From the NCBI GenBank assembly GCA_963815295.1, contig CAWFFZ010000008.1:1178001-1242000 (forward strand): a stretch of DNA of 64,000 nt, given 5' to 3'. How positions within the stretch are numbered: the first letter of the stretch is position 1; every line of letters begins with the position of its first letter. A model generated the notes under the pieces. That model made no database searches, was not told the DNA's origin, and saw only the letters and a program-made list of their open reading frames with translations. This stretch comes from JACDHG01 sp963815295. GTDB lineage: Bacteria > Actinomycetota > Actinomycetes > Propionibacteriales > Nocardioidaceae. Made by a program: the position numbers and the translations under genes. Of this stretch, positions 31,876-41,062 are shown in pieces.

Positions 31876-32589
31876 GTGCAGTCCGAAGATGAGGCGTTGC
31901 GCCGGCTCGTCATCGCCATCGACGGCACGGCCGGAGCTGGCAAGTCGACCACGAGCCGCGGCGTCGCTGAGCAGCTCGGGCTGCGCTATCTCGACACGGG
32001 GGCGATGTACCGCGCGATGGCCTGGCAGCTGCTGCTGGACGGGGTCGACGTGACCGATGCCGATGCCGTGGCTGCGTGCGCTGACATGGTGGCTATCGAG
32101 TCAGGCACCGATCCCAGCAATCCGACCATCGCATTGGCGGGGACGGACGTGTCCCGGGAGATCCGTACGTCAGAGGCGACTACCGCCGTCACCCCTGTCA
32201 GTGCGGTGCCGCGGGTGCGCCAGCTGCTCTCCGACAAGCAACGCGAGATCATCGGAAATGGCGGGATCGTGGTCGAGGGACGCGACATCGGCACTGTGGT
32301 GGCGCCCGACGCGGGTCTGAAGCTCTATCTCAGTGCCGACCCCGTCGCCCGGGCCGAACGTCGATCGGCCGAGCTGCACGACGACCAGGCGCGCGACCTT
32401 GCCACTGTGCGGGCCGACCTGGTGCGGCGCGACCACCACGACTCCTCGCGGGTCGCCTCCCCGCTGAGCGCCGCCTCTGACGCCGTCGTGGTCGACACGA
32501 CGTACCTCTCGCTGGACGAGGTAATCGCCACCATCGTTGCGCTCGCACGTGAGCGCATCGCCGACGCTCGGGATGACTCGGCCAGCTGA
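31876..32589 (+). CDS. cmk: Cytidylate kinase
   Basis: CMP kinase phosphorylates CMP and dCMP. The 237-residue protein has the P-loop GTAGAGKST at about 16-24, LGLRYLDTGAMYRA, GIVVEGRDIGTVVAPDA and the lid RRDHHDSSR. The GTG at 31876 is preceded by GGAAGG and starts just before the first strand. Longer in-frame starts would run inside the prephenate dehydrogenase gene. It precedes der, the conserved cmk-der order. Confidence 0.95.
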   Translation: MQSEDEALRRLVIAIDGTAGAGKSTTSRGVAEQLGLRYLDTGAMYRAMAWQLLLDGVDVTDADAVAACADMVAIESGTDPSNPTIALAGTDVSREIRTSEATTAVTPVSAVPRVRQLLSDKQREIIGNGGIVVEGRDIGTVVAPDAGLKLYLSADPVARAERRSAELHDDQARDLATVRADLVRRDHHDSSRVASPLSAASDAVVVDTTYLSLDEVIATIVALARERIADARDDSAS

Positions 32590-32835
32590 CTGACGACCGC
32601 CTCACCCGTCTTGCGTCGCCGTAGCAACGGCTCGATTCCGCCGATCGGGCGCGGCTCGATAGAGTCTTCGTAGCACCCATCTCGATCGAGTTGGTGCTGT
32701 GGCCGCCGCCCCAGGCAACAGGAGGCGGCCGTTCAAGCCGAGATTCAACGCACACTTGCCGCGCATGTCGAGGCGAGCGTGCATCCTGACCGGGCCGTCG
32801 CCAGCCGACGATGCCCCACCCTTCGATAGGCGATC

Positions 32836-34242
32836 ATGACCCCCGACGAGCCGACGTACGACGACCAGACGGTAGCCGACGCGGCTGAGGCCTCGGTCGC
32901 CGTCGAGCGTCCGACGACTCAGGGGCCGCTGCCGGTGCTCGCGGTGGTGGGGCGGCCCAACGTGGGTAAGTCCACCCTGGTCAACCGCATCATCGGCCGT
33001 CGCGAGGCAGTGGTCGAGGACGTCCCGGGCGTCACCCGCGACCGGGTGACCTACGAAGCGACGTGGAACGGGCGGACGTTCAACGTCGTCGACACTGGCG
33101 GCTGGGATCCCGAGGCCCGCGGTCTGGCCGAGCAGATCTCGCTCCAGGCCGAGTTGGCCGTGACTCTGGCTGACGCCGTCCTGTTCGTCGTCGACACGGG
33201 TGTCGGGATCACCGACACGGACGAGACGGTCGTGAAGATCCTGCGGAAGTCCGGCAAGCCGGTCATCCTGGCTGCCAACAAGGTCGACGACCAGCGCGCC
33301 GAGGCCGATGCCGCCGCACTGTGGAACCTCGGGCTCGGCGAGCCTTATGCCGTCTCTGCCCTGCACGGGCGGGGGAGCGGTGACATGTTGGACGCGGTGC
33401 TGGAGGCGCTGCCGGACGCCCCGGAGACCGACTTCGATGCCCCCCGCGGGCCGCGCCGCATCGCGATCGTCGGGAAGCCGAACGTCGGCAAGTCGAGCCT
33501 CCTCAACCGCCTCGCTGGCAAGGACCGCGTGGTCGTCGATGACGTCGCGGGTACGACGGTCGATCCGGTTGACGAGATCATCCAGCTTGGTGGGCGGATG
33601 TGGCAGTTCATAGACACAGCCGGCATCCGGCGACGCATCAAGGAGGCGAGCGGCCACGAGTGGTACGCGAGCCTGCGGACTGCGGGAGCGATGGAGCGAG
33701 CCGAGGTCGCGGTCATTGTGATCGACGGTGGGCAGCCGCTGACCGAGCAAGACCAGCGCATCATCTCAAGCGTCGAGGAGTCAGGCCGCGCCGCCGTGAT
33801 CGCCTTCAACAAGTGGGACACGGTGGACGACGAGCGCCGCTACTACCTCGACCGCGAGATCGAGCGTGAGCTGGTCCGGGTGCAGTGGGCTCCCCGCATC
33901 AACGTCACGGCGTTGACCGGCTGGCACGTCGACCGACTGGTGCCTGCGCTTGACCGCGCCCTTGAAGGCTGGGAGACGCGGGTGCCGACTGCCACCCTCA
34001 ACTCGTTCTTCGGCCGGCTCATCTCCGCGCATCCCCACCCCGTGCGAGGTGGCAAACAGGCACGCATCCTGTTCGCCACCCAGGCCACGGTGGCGCCGCC
34101 ACGTTTCATCCTCTTCACCACGGGACCCCTCGATGCGGCATACACGCGGTTCATCGAACGTCGTCTCCGCGAGGAGTTCGGCTTCGTCGGGACGCCCATC
34201 CACCTCACCGTGAAGCCACGCGAGAAACGCAAGCGCCGCTGA
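32836..34242 (+). CDS. der: Ribosome-assembly GTPase Der (EngA)
   Basis: Der is the double-GTPase needed for 50S subunit assembly. The 468-residue product has two G domains: the first P-loop GRPNVGKS at 39-46 with DTGGW and NKVD, the second GKPNVGKS at 213-220 with DTAGI and NKWD. A C-terminal KH-like domain (VTALTGWHVDRLVPALDRAL onwards) ends in the basic KPREKRKRR. The 246 bp upstream contain TAGAGT at 32660-32665 and a GC-rich hairpin, but I cannot assign a promoter firmly. Confidence 0.97.
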   Translation: MTPDEPTYDDQTVADAAEASVAVERPTTQGPLPVLAVVGRPNVGKSTLVNRIIGRREAVVEDVPGVTRDRVTYEATWNGRTFNVVDTGGWDPEARGLAEQISLQAELAVTLADAVLFVVDTGVGITDTDETVVKILRKSGKPVILAANKVDDQRAEADAAALWNLGLGEPYAVSALHGRGSGDMLDAVLEALPDAPETDFDAPRGPRRIAIVGKPNVGKSSLLNRLAGKDRVVVDDVAGTTVDPVDEIIQLGGRMWQFIDTAGIRRRIKEASGHEWYASLRTAGAMERAEVAVIVIDGGQPLTEQDQRIISSVEESGRAAVIAFNKWDTVDDERRYYLDREIERELVRVQWAPRINVTALTGWHVDRLVPALDRALEGWETRVPTATLNSFFGRLISAHPHPVRGGKQARILFATQATVAPPRFILFTTGPLDAAYTRFIERRLREEFGFVGTPIHLTVKPREKRKRR

Positions 34243-34456
34243 CGATCGGCGTCGAGGTCAGCGGAGGTTGGCTCGGGTTTGGGGAACGCTTGCCGTGCTC
34301 TGGCCGGGCTTATCTACCCCAAACTCGATCCCTTGCAGCCGGGCCAGCCCGAGGTCGGCTCGCCGCCGCCGCACAGTCAGGGTCGTTTGGCGACGGCGAT
34401 GGTCGCTGGGATAGGCTGACGCCGCTTCCGCTGGGACCTTGTCCGGGCGGCAGTTT

Positions 34457-34532
<76 letters not shown>

Positions 34533-34650
34533 GATGTTTTCGCAGGTCAGACACGACTTACGGCTGTGGAAGATACCGCTCCTGCGGCGATCTCTCACGG
34601 ATATCTCACAGAAAGGTCGCTGACGCTCCCGTGGATCGGCGCGTCGACAA

Positions 34651-34950
34651 CTACTCAAGGTTGTATGACGCAGGGCGGCCCTCTGATGAGCCAGCCTGTG
34701 CGCCTCGCCTCAGCGCTTTCGCAGCTGCAGTGATACCTGCCGTGCCGGAATGAGGCAGGTAGCTCGACAGATGCACCTCGACGGTGTGACCAGTAGGGCA
34801 GCTGCGTCAGCGGGGGTCACGCCCTCCCGATGCATCCAGAACGCCAGCGAGTGCCGGACGCTATGAAGGGTGATCACCGGGACCTCTGCTTCTAGGCACA
34901 GCTGCCGAAATCTCTGCAAATACCACTCCGGTCGGACGGGTCTCCCAGCG
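34651..34950 (-). pseudogene. Tyrosine integrase remnant, C-terminal part, frameshifted
   Basis: On the minus strand the segment encodes RPEWYLQRFRQLCLEAEV followed by VITLHSVRHSLAFWMHREGVTPADAAALL. This is the catalytic C-terminus of a phage-type tyrosine recombinase with the HSVRH (H-x-x-R) box. One base is missing after ALL; in the next frame the expected GHTVEVHLSSYLPHSG with the catalytic Tyr follows, then a stop. The N-terminal two thirds are gone. Its position next to the tRNA repeat identifies it as the former integrase of the island. Confidence 0.85.
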
Positions 34951-35210
34951 CGTCGACGATCACCAAGCCACCCGCACGCCGGGCAGCTGGCGTTGCAGCT
35001 GAGGTCGTCGCGGGTGCCGTTCGACCCGAGACGTCGTACTGGCTGGGAGCCACCGCAGCCGCCGCGATTCTCGGTGTCAATGTCTCCAGGCTCAATCGGC
35101 TGGTAGCCAAGGAGCGCATCCCCTTCGAGGTCCATGACGACGGGCGACGTATCTACCGACGCGAGCAACTGCGCACTGTCGCCAACGTGCGCGAAGCACG
35201 GTGGCACTGA
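34950..35210 (+). pseudogene. Excisionase-like helix-turn-helix remnant (first copy)
   Basis: The plus-strand frame ending at the TGA at 35208-35210 reads TSYWLGATAAAAILGVNVSRLNRLVAKERIP then YRREQLRTVANVREARWH. This is a winged HTH of the MerR/excisionase (HTH_17) type that binds DNA near att sites. No start codon exists in frame; the 5' end is fused to the integrase remnant on the other strand. A similar HTH remnant precedes the second membrane-protein copy at 42118. Confidence 0.6.
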
Positions 35211-35295
35211 GCCCCTTGCGTCTCCTCGAAGCGCTGGAGCAACCGGCCCACCAAAGGCGGCGACGTGACCGGCTTGTCCACATTAGGATGAGCGG

Positions 35296-36240
35296 GTGAG
35301 CGGATGGAACCCAGGTGACGGGCGCCACGAGGAGGTGTCCTTCGAACCGGCTGAACCTGCGAGGTCGCCGTGGTGGCTCAGCCGACCAGGCTCGTCATGT
35401 TGTCGGTGGGGCTCGCCTCTGGGTTGTTGATCGGCGGCCTTGTTGGTGTTGTGGTAGTGGGTGAGGACGCGGACCGGCCAGGAACCGAGGCGGCCCCGGA
35501 GCCGACGGTGGTCGCGGGCGTGATCGAGCAGATGCCCGTTGGGGACGCGAACGGGCTAGTTTTCGCGCTACAGCTACGCAACAGCGGTGACGGACCGTCA
35601 AGGCTCAGCGGGCTGCGCTTTGACGACCTCGACAGTGAGCTGATTGCGGTGGAACAGGCCTCGTTGCGGCCGGGTGTTTGGAGGTCTGTGAAATTCGGTG
35701 CACCGGAGGGCTGCGTCCACGAACCTGCCCCGACGCTGGGGTCGGTACGGCTGACTGTGCGCGGCACCTGAAGGTGAACGCGAGGAGGCGATCCGGCTGC
35801 CGGCTGGAGGGAGTCGAAGCCTCCTGGACTACCTCGCGGTCAGGCGGCGCCGCAGCGGATACCTGACCCGTATGGTCGGCGTCTGGGTGGCCGAGGAGGC
35901 GTTCGGTGGCCAAGAATGGGTTGACATGATGGTCTGGCGTTTCGGGCGTGACGGCTCGTTTGTCGCTCACCCGGAGGGTCGGGCCCTGCTCGAGGTCGAG
36001 CGCGGCGTGGAGGGGCGGTAGCCTCGTTGCAGGACGGCGAGCTGTGGTTGGACGCCGACGGCGGTTACGGAGGGTGCCGTCGTGGTGAACGCTCGTTGTG
36101 GCATCCCTCCCTGCTCTCCCCCCCTCGCGCCGCCTCGGAGGCCACGGATGTCGGTAACTTGGCTCATTGGAAACTGCCCCGGCGGCATGGTGAGAAAGGT
36201 CTGGATCCTGCGCCATGTTCCCCTCGACGACGCCCCGTAG
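35296..36240 (+). pseudogene. Decayed copy of island membrane-protein gene (copy 1)
   Basis: The sequence is homologous over its whole length to the intact gene at 42392-43354, starting with an almost identical first 15 codons from GTG at 35296 and ending with DDAP and a stop at 36240. A one-base deletion near 35390 shifts the frame before the transmembrane segment. A second shift follows at the RLTVRG segment near 35770, and a TAG interrupts near 36019. The open middle piece still encodes LVMLSVGLASGLLIGGLVGVVVVGE and ALQLRNSGDG. It is a relic of a gene duplication within the island. Confidence 0.85.
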
Positions 36241-36340
36241 CGGCGACTCACATCATCTGGGGGCGCGCGCTACGGAACGCTGAACACCGGAGAACTGACG
36301 CGGTCCTGGCTGGCCAGATCCCCGCCTCGCCGAGCGTTAC

Positions 36341-36907
36341 CTACACCGGGTCTCCAGACGGTCGCGCCCCGTTCACGGCAGCGCCGCGCAGCGCTCCCTG
36401 AGTAGGGCTGGCGACGACCGCGATCCCGAGGAGCACCCAGCCAGCGCCGATGATGATGAACAGCATCGCGTCGGCCGGATCCCAGATGTCGCGAGCCAGT
36501 GCATGGAATCCGTACGTGATGAGCCCGGCGCCGGCCATGAAGGCCGGGATCCACGGTGCCCACCCGGGCAGTCCGCCGCCCCTCCACAGACCAACGCCCA
36601 GGATCACCATCCCCAGCGGAATCAGGAACAGCTGGCCGACATAGACGAGGAGGAACCCGACAAACGAACCGAGTGCAAACCCGACAGCAACGAGAGCCGC
36701 AGTGACCGCCGTCAACGTGGCACCGACCTTGGCCACTTTGGATGGCAACCGAGCCCGAAGGTCCCAAAGGCCCAACCCGACCAGCAACCCAGCAACGAAG
36801 AAGCACCCCCGCACGGCGAAGGAGTCGACATCGACTCCGGATTCCAGGAGCACAACACCGACAAGCCAAATGGCTCCACCGGCCACGAGCGCACCACCAG
36901 AGCGCAT
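36341..36907 (-). CDS. Multi-pass membrane protein of unknown function
   Basis: The 188-residue protein has about six hydrophobic segments (roughly residues 5-22, 33-50, 61-80, 84-108, 117-133 and 147-166). I recognise no family. ATG at 36907 is preferred for a weak AGCAGG ahead of it; ATG at 36955 in the same frame would add a basic 16-residue head. It is transcribed against its neighbours and lies inside the tRNA-Pro island. It diverges from the pyrophosphohydrolase-like gene at 37013. Confidence 0.6.
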   Translation of the reverse strand: MRSGGALVAGGAIWLVGVVLLESGVDVDSFAVRGCFFVAGLLVGLGLWDLRARLPSKVAKVGATLTAVTAALVAVGFALGSFVGFLLVYVGQLFLIPLGMVILGVGLWRGGGLPGWAPWIPAFMAGAGLITYGFHALARDIWDPADAMLFIIIGAGWVLLGIAVVASPTQGALRGAAVNGARPSGDPV

Positions 36908-37012
36908 CACCTGCTCACGATAGCGGCGGGGAGGTCGAACGCGTCGCGGGAACATGTCGGCTCGGAGGTGTAGAACTGCACCGGCTGAGTATGACGGACT
37001 CAAGCAGACGAC

Positions 37013-37333
37013 ATGGGCAAGTTAGTGCGGGACAGAATCCCCGACATCATCCGCAGTGGAGGCCAAGAACCCACGGTCCTCGTGCTTGACCACGAAGGTT
37101 ACGGCGATGCTCTCTTCGACAAGCTCGTCGAAGAAGCGGAAGAACTGCGAGGAGCAGATCCTGACTACCGGTTGGAAGAGCTAGCTGACGTCTACGAAGT
37201 GTTGCTTGCCGCTATCGACCTACTCGACGTCACGTTGGAACAGCTGGTGGAGACAGCATCCATGAAACAGGCGACGCGGGGAGGCTTCGAACGGCGACTC
37301 TGGCTCGAGGACGGCGAGCACAAACGGGCTTGA
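37013..37333 (+). CDS. MazG-like nucleotide pyrophosphohydrolase
   Basis: The 106-residue protein fits the all-alpha NTP pyrophosphohydrolase (MazG/PRA-PH) superfamily. It shows KLVRDRIPDII, the metal-binding KLVEEAEEL (E-E-x-x-E), then LEELADVYEVLLAAIDLL with the E-x-x-D motif. Proteins starting KLVRDKIP are common on mobile islands and are thought to clean up nucleotides or affect phage infection. ATG at 37013 is the clear start. It probably acts as a homodimer. Confidence 0.85.
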   Translation: MGKLVRDRIPDIIRSGGQEPTVLVLDHEGYGDALFDKLVEEAEELRGADPDYRLEELADVYEVLLAAIDLLDVTLEQLVETASMKQATRGGFERRLWLEDGEHKRA

Positions 37334-37447
37334 CGAAGACCGCATGAGCTCACCCGGCAGGGATCCTCGATCACGCGAGCGTGAACACGGACATCGATCA
37401 CGAGGTCTGGATTCCTCCAGCCCCGCATCACCCTCGTCGTACGACGG

Positions 37448-37498
37448 TCATCGGAGAACCAATCCGATCACCGGTCAGTCGCCCGGATCGCGGCATGA
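37448..37498 (+). repeat. 51-bp dispersed repeat, copy 1
   Basis: This segment matches 49426-49476 at 46 of 51 positions. Both begin TCATCGGAGAAC and end GGATCGCGGCATGA. The copy at 49426 has a perfect TCATCGGA/TCCGATGA inverted repeat, imperfect here. Both lie in noncoding DNA. Confidence 0.7.
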
Positions 37499-37627
37499 GC
37501 GTGCGCCCTCGCGTGGTGGGTCAAATAGATGTGAAGCAGATGTGAAGATTCCCGCGTTTGAGGGACGTTGCAGCGTGGTTCGGTGAGCATGGGGTGCGAG
37601 CCGGAGTTTCGACGAGGGGAGGGCGCC

Positions 37628-38068
37628 ATGGAGGACCGACTGCCGTCCAGGTGGCGATGGATGACGACCAGGGGCGCCCGTCGCAGCGGGGTGGGGCTGA
37701 TCCTCGTGGCCGTGGTCGTGGGTGTGTACCTGATCTACTTGACGTCCCGTCCGGCAGTGGCTGCCGAAATCACCGACTGCTCGGTCGTCGGGCAGACCGC
37801 GGTGGCGACGGTCGACGTGCACAACCGGTCTAACGAGGTCCAGGACTGGGTCCTTGATGTGCGCTTCACCGCGGCGGACCACTACATCACTGTCTATAGC
37901 AGCGATTTGGAGCAGCTGCGGTTAGCACCGGACAGTCGCCAGACGGTGCGCGTTGTGAGTCGATGGGTGCGCTCGGAGTTGCTCTCGCAGATCCAGCCGG
38001 AGACGCCCCAGCCCTTCTCCCTCACACCCATCTGCGAACTCGTCACCGAGGAGGAGGACGTGGACTGA
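37628..38068 (+). CDS. Membrane-anchored protein of unknown function
   Basis: The 146-residue protein has a basic N-terminus (LPSRWRWMTTRGARRSG), one transmembrane segment at about 21-38 (VGLILVAVVVGVYLIYLT) and an extracytoplasmic beta-rich domain. That domain contains CSVVGQTAVATVDVHNRSNEV, resembling FxLYD/DUF-type beta-sandwich domains, and a second cysteine near the end. ATG at 37628 follows GAGGGGAGGG. A two-cysteine disulfide is possible. It sits in the island among other small envelope proteins. Confidence 0.65.
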   Translation: MEDRLPSRWRWMTTRGARRSGVGLILVAVVVGVYLIYLTSRPAVAAEITDCSVVGQTAVATVDVHNRSNEVQDWVLDVRFTAADHYITVYSSDLEQLRLAPDSRQTVRVVSRWVRSELLSQIQPETPQPFSLTPICELVTEEEDVD

Positions 38069-38213
38069 CGTCCACTGAGCGCAGCGGCCGAGCCCGCAGA
38101 GGACAGATCCACGGGGCCGGTCCACAGGCAGTTAGGCGCAAGCCCCGACGCGCAGGTCCGTCAGACTGTAGGACAGACCCGCCGCGACTAGTGCCAACCG
38201 AAGGGAGATCACG

Positions 38214-38543
38214 ATGAGTCGCCAATCTTGGCGTTGGGTTGTTGGCGTCGGACTCGCTATGTCACTCGTTGCCGTCGGTATCACCGCGGTCGGGGTGCGG
38301 ATGAACGATTGCGGACATATTAGAGCGCAGTATCAGGCGCTCCTGGTCGAGCGGGATGCCCTTGGCGATCGCTGGCAAGCAGGGTTCGAGACTTGGAGCG
38401 CCGATGAGCGTCAGGATTGGCGGACAGGTGATCGGGAGCGGTTACATGCCATGAATCGCCAGATGGAGGTCTTGCTACAGGAGCGGGAGGGCCTTTTCCG
38501 ATGCCGGTCCTTTTCCCCTAATCGGACTGATCGGATTGACTGA
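38214..38543 (+). CDS. Small single-pass membrane protein
   Basis: The 109-residue protein has one N-terminal hydrophobic segment (about 8-28) and a hydrophilic helical rest with a possible coiled coil (QYQALLVERDALGDRWQ; RLHAMNRQMEVLLQEREGL). ATG at 38214 follows AAGGGAG. I recognise no family. It is 145 bp downstream of the membrane-anchored gene at 37628 and on the same strand. Confidence 0.55.
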   Translation: MSRQSWRWVVGVGLAMSLVAVGITAVGVRMNDCGHIRAQYQALLVERDALGDRWQAGFETWSADERQDWRTGDRERLHAMNRQMEVLLQEREGLFRCRSFSPNRTDRID

Positions 38544-38609
38544 TCCTCCCAGCAGATCGGCCCCGCACACTCTCGCTGTGTGAAGTCGAGCAACTGGCGC
38601 GTGTCCGGT

Positions 38610-38644
38610 CATCGGCATGACAGCGCGGAGAGCGGCATGAGCGG
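38610..38644 (+). repeat. Short palindromic repeat, copy A
   Basis: CATCGGCATGACAGCGCGGA at 38610-38629 is followed by GCGGCATGAGCGG. Exact copies of the 20-bp core occur at 39163 and 51982, with partial copies at 51311, 52564 and, inverted, 52618. All but the one near 51311 (which precedes a start codon) lie in clear intergenic DNA. Confidence 0.7.
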
Positions 38645-38656
38645 ATGGCCGGGCTT

Positions 38657-39070
38657 TCAGCCAGCGGGGATCCCGCGCTCGTTGCGGTAGCCCCGCACGC
38701 CGGTGATGACGCCGTCGACCACCGTGAAGATGTGGCACACCATGCTGACGTGGGTGCCGTCGCTGTCGACGATCGTCGACAGTTGCTCGACGTACACGTC
38801 GTCGCCGGCCTGCTGCACGGTGACGTTCTCCGTGGTGAGCGACGTGGCCTTGTTGATCGGCGCCTGCAACCTCGTGATCCACGCGTCGGCACCGCGGTGC
38901 ATCACCTGCCAAGGCTCGTCGGTCCACGGGCTCGCGGCCTTGATGACGAAGTCGGCGGCCAGGAACTCGCGGAGGGCCTCGAAGTCGTCGGCGTCCCCGG
39001 ACGCCCGTGCCCGCTGGACCGCCTCGATGTAGCTCCGTACAAGTCTGATCGAGGGAGTGTCATCAGCCAT
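38657..39070 (-). CDS. NTF2/SnoaL-like fold protein
   Basis: The 137-residue protein has the SnoaL/ketosteroid-isomerase-like layout: an N-terminal helix RLVRSYIEAVQRARASGD, FEALREFLAADFVIKAASPW, then the strands VTVQQAGDDVYVEQLSTI and VSMVCHIFTVVDGVITGVRGY. Such cone-shaped folds serve as enzymes or ligand-binding modules; no catalytic assignment can be made. ATG at 39070 matches the family start. Palindromic repeats flank it on both sides (38610 and 39163). Confidence 0.75.
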   Translation of the reverse strand: MADDTPSIRLVRSYIEAVQRARASGDADDFEALREFLAADFVIKAASPWTDEPWQVMHRGADAWITRLQAPINKATSLTTENVTVQQAGDDVYVEQLSTIVDSDGTHVSMVCHIFTVVDGVITGVRGYRNERGIPAG

Positions 39071-39418
39071 CTGTCACCTCCGGTCCGGAGACCATGGCAC
39101 GCGTGGCGCGCGCGCTGCAAGGACCCGTGCGGCACCAACATGCGCGCGCCGAGCCATCCGCTCATCGGCATGACAGCGCGGACAGCGGCACATGCGATGT
39201 TCGGCAGGATTGCGTGAAGGGTATTTCCCTGTGTTTGCCGGTCCCTCAGCAGCCCCAGGGCGGTGGGCTCGTTGCCGGCGTGAGCGGCCAGGGGTCGGCA
39301 GAGTCATGTTCGAGCTCCAGGAGGTCATTGAGAACCGGGTGCCTGTCTCGCGGTTCGTATAGGTGAGGCGCTCGACATCGGGGCGCAGGACCGGTGGACT
39401 GGGACCGAGGAGGGCAGC
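39071..39418. other. Intergenic region with palindromic repeat copy B and possible ECF promoter
   Basis: The 348-bp gap holds the exact 20-bp repeat core at 39163-39182. About 85 bp before the ECF gene, GAACCG (39332-39337) and CGGTTC (39351-39356) form an inverted repeat overlapping a GAACC...CGT arrangement loosely like an ECF promoter, although the spacing is long. No protein gene is supported here. Confidence 0.5.
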
Positions 39419-39916
39419 ATGGCTGGCGATCTTGCCTTGGACCAGCTGTACCACGCCTCGTACCGCCGCTTGTTCGTGCAGATGTACGCGATCTGCGGAG
39501 ATGTGGCCGAGGCAGAGGATGCCGTCCAGGACGCGTTCGTGGCGGCGCTGCGCAAGCAACGGGAGTTGTGGCGGGTCGCGAACCCGGAGGCGTGGGTGCG
39601 GACCGCGGCGCTCAACCGGCTTCGGAACACCTGGCGGCATGCCTCGGTGGTGAGGCTGTACCAGCCGAAGGTGCCCGGTCCGCAGTCGCCAGTGGAGCCC
39701 GGCCCGGAGCACGTCGCGATCGTGACCGCTCTGGCGCAGGTCGACCGGGAGGAACGCGAGGTCGTGGTGCTGCACTATCTGGCAGACCTGGGGGTCGCCG
39801 ATGTCGCCAGGGAGCTCGGGGTTCCCGTGGGCACGGTGAAGTCGCGGCTGTCCCGGGCCCGGGCCACGTTGGCCCACCTGCTCGACGACCGGGAGGAGGA
39901 GACTCGTCATGTCTGA
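39419..39916 (+). CDS. ECF RNA polymerase sigma factor (SigE-like family)
   Basis: The 165-residue protein has sigma2 (LYHASYRRLFVQMYAICGDVAEAEDAVQDAFVAAL) and sigma4 (REEREVVVLHYLADLGVADVARELGVPVGTVKSRLSRARATL) regions and no extension. This matches the SigE-type ECF group common in actinomycetes. ATG at 39419 follows GAGGAGGG. It overlaps the next gene, a membrane-anchored putative anti-sigma factor, by 8 nt. It probably directs its own operon. Confidence 0.9.
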   Translation: MAGDLALDQLYHASYRRLFVQMYAICGDVAEAEDAVQDAFVAALRKQRELWRVANPEAWVRTAALNRLRNTWRHASVVRLYQPKVPGPQSPVEPGPEHVAIVTALAQVDREEREVVVLHYLADLGVADVARELGVPVGTVKSRLSRARATLAHLLDDREEETRHV

Positions 39917-41018
39917 GCTGGACCGGCTGCGTGGACTGGGCGACCAGGCGGTTCCCCCCTCCTTCGAGGTGCTGCGCGAAACTGCCCGACGACGTACCCG
40001 CCGCAACACGGTCGCGGGGTCGCTCGCCGCGGCGGTAGCGGTCGCTGCGGTCGTGTCCACCGCCCTGCTCGCCGACACGAGCGAGCGGAGCGCGCCGGAG
40101 CCCGCGGGCCCGCGGTACGAGGTCAGCACCACCCACCCGCTCAGCTACGCCCTCGGCGCCAGGGTGCACTACGGCGACCAGACAATCGACGCGCCCGCAG
40201 AGGTCGTCGAGCTGGACGTGACCGACGCCGGCGTGCTCGCCCGGACCGTCGATGGCCGGATCTGGTTCACCGACGGGCACGATCTGGAACAGGTCGGCAC
40301 GCTGGGCGAGCCTGGGTCCGCGTACGCGGAATCAGACTTTCCCATTTTTGCGAGCTGGGGGTTCGTGGTCTCGGACAACACCGGGGTCCGCGCGGCCTGG
40401 TTGGAGTTCCCGCAGCCCGGGGAGCCGGAGCTGGTCGTGTACGACACCGAGAATGCCGAGGAGACCGCCAGGGTGTCCCTCGGGGTGGAGCCCGGGTCGT
40501 ACGCGCTGTTGGCGGGGGTCACCGACCGCTACGGCTACTGGTACTCGAATTCGGAATCCATCGAGGATGAGCCGATCCCCGACCAACGCGTCGACGTCTC
40601 CTCCGGAGCGACCCAGGACGTGTCGGAGGAGGCGTACGTCGCCGACCGGCCCGAGCCCAACACCCCGCGCACCATGATGGTCAGCCACACCGAGGAGAGT
40701 GAGCCCCCGAACTACCGGTGGATCGTGCCGGCCACCATGCGGCAGTTCGACGTCCGCGCCGGCCGGGTCGAGCCGCAAGGCATGCAGCCGCTGGACGCCC
40801 GCGACGGCGGGACCGGGCAGCGCTTCGAGTTCGAGGCCCCCGAGGGCTACCCGAACGCCGGGCCCGGCTGGCTGGTCCAGTGGCTCAACGACGACACCGT
40901 CGTCATCGTGCAGACCCGCGGCGACAAGGACGACCTGCTCGAATGCCGGCACTCCACCGGTGCCTGCATCCTCGCCGAGCAGCTCCCCGAAGCGGCGGTC
41001 CTGCCCGAGGCGAACTGA
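39909..41018 (+). CDS. Membrane-anchored putative anti-sigma factor / sensor
   Basis: The 369-residue protein has a short cytoplasmic N-terminus with a helical FEVLRETARRRTRRN segment, one transmembrane helix at about 35-56, and a large extracytoplasmic domain likely to be a beta-propeller-like fold. The 8-nt overlap with the ECF gene and this topology suggest an anti-sigma factor. No zinc-binding HxxxCxxC motif is present, so it is not a classical ZAS protein. A similarly built pair occurs at 54260-56024. Confidence 0.7.
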   Translation: MSELDRLRGLGDQAVPPSFEVLRETARRRTRRNTVAGSLAAAVAVAAVVSTALLADTSERSAPEPAGPRYEVSTTHPLSYALGARVHYGDQTIDAPAEVVELDVTDAGVLARTVDGRIWFTDGHDLEQVGTLGEPGSAYAESDFPIFASWGFVVSDNTGVRAAWLEFPQPGEPELVVYDTENAEETARVSLGVEPGSYALLAGVTDRYGYWYSNSESIEDEPIPDQRVDVSSGATQDVSEEAYVADRPEPNTPRTMMVSHTEESEPPNYRWIVPATMRQFDVRAGRVEPQGMQPLDARDGGTGQRFEFEAPEGYPNAGPGWLVQWLNDDTVVIVQTRGDKDDLLECRHSTGACILAEQLPEAAVLPEAN

Positions 41019-41062
41019 CAACCGTGAGGACCCGCGACACGCACCTGCTGAAGGAGCACACC

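Noticed and set aside
34870..35106. Plus-strand 78-residue frame over the integrase remnant
   Set aside because: It is antisense to recognisable integrase sequence and has no protein-family features.
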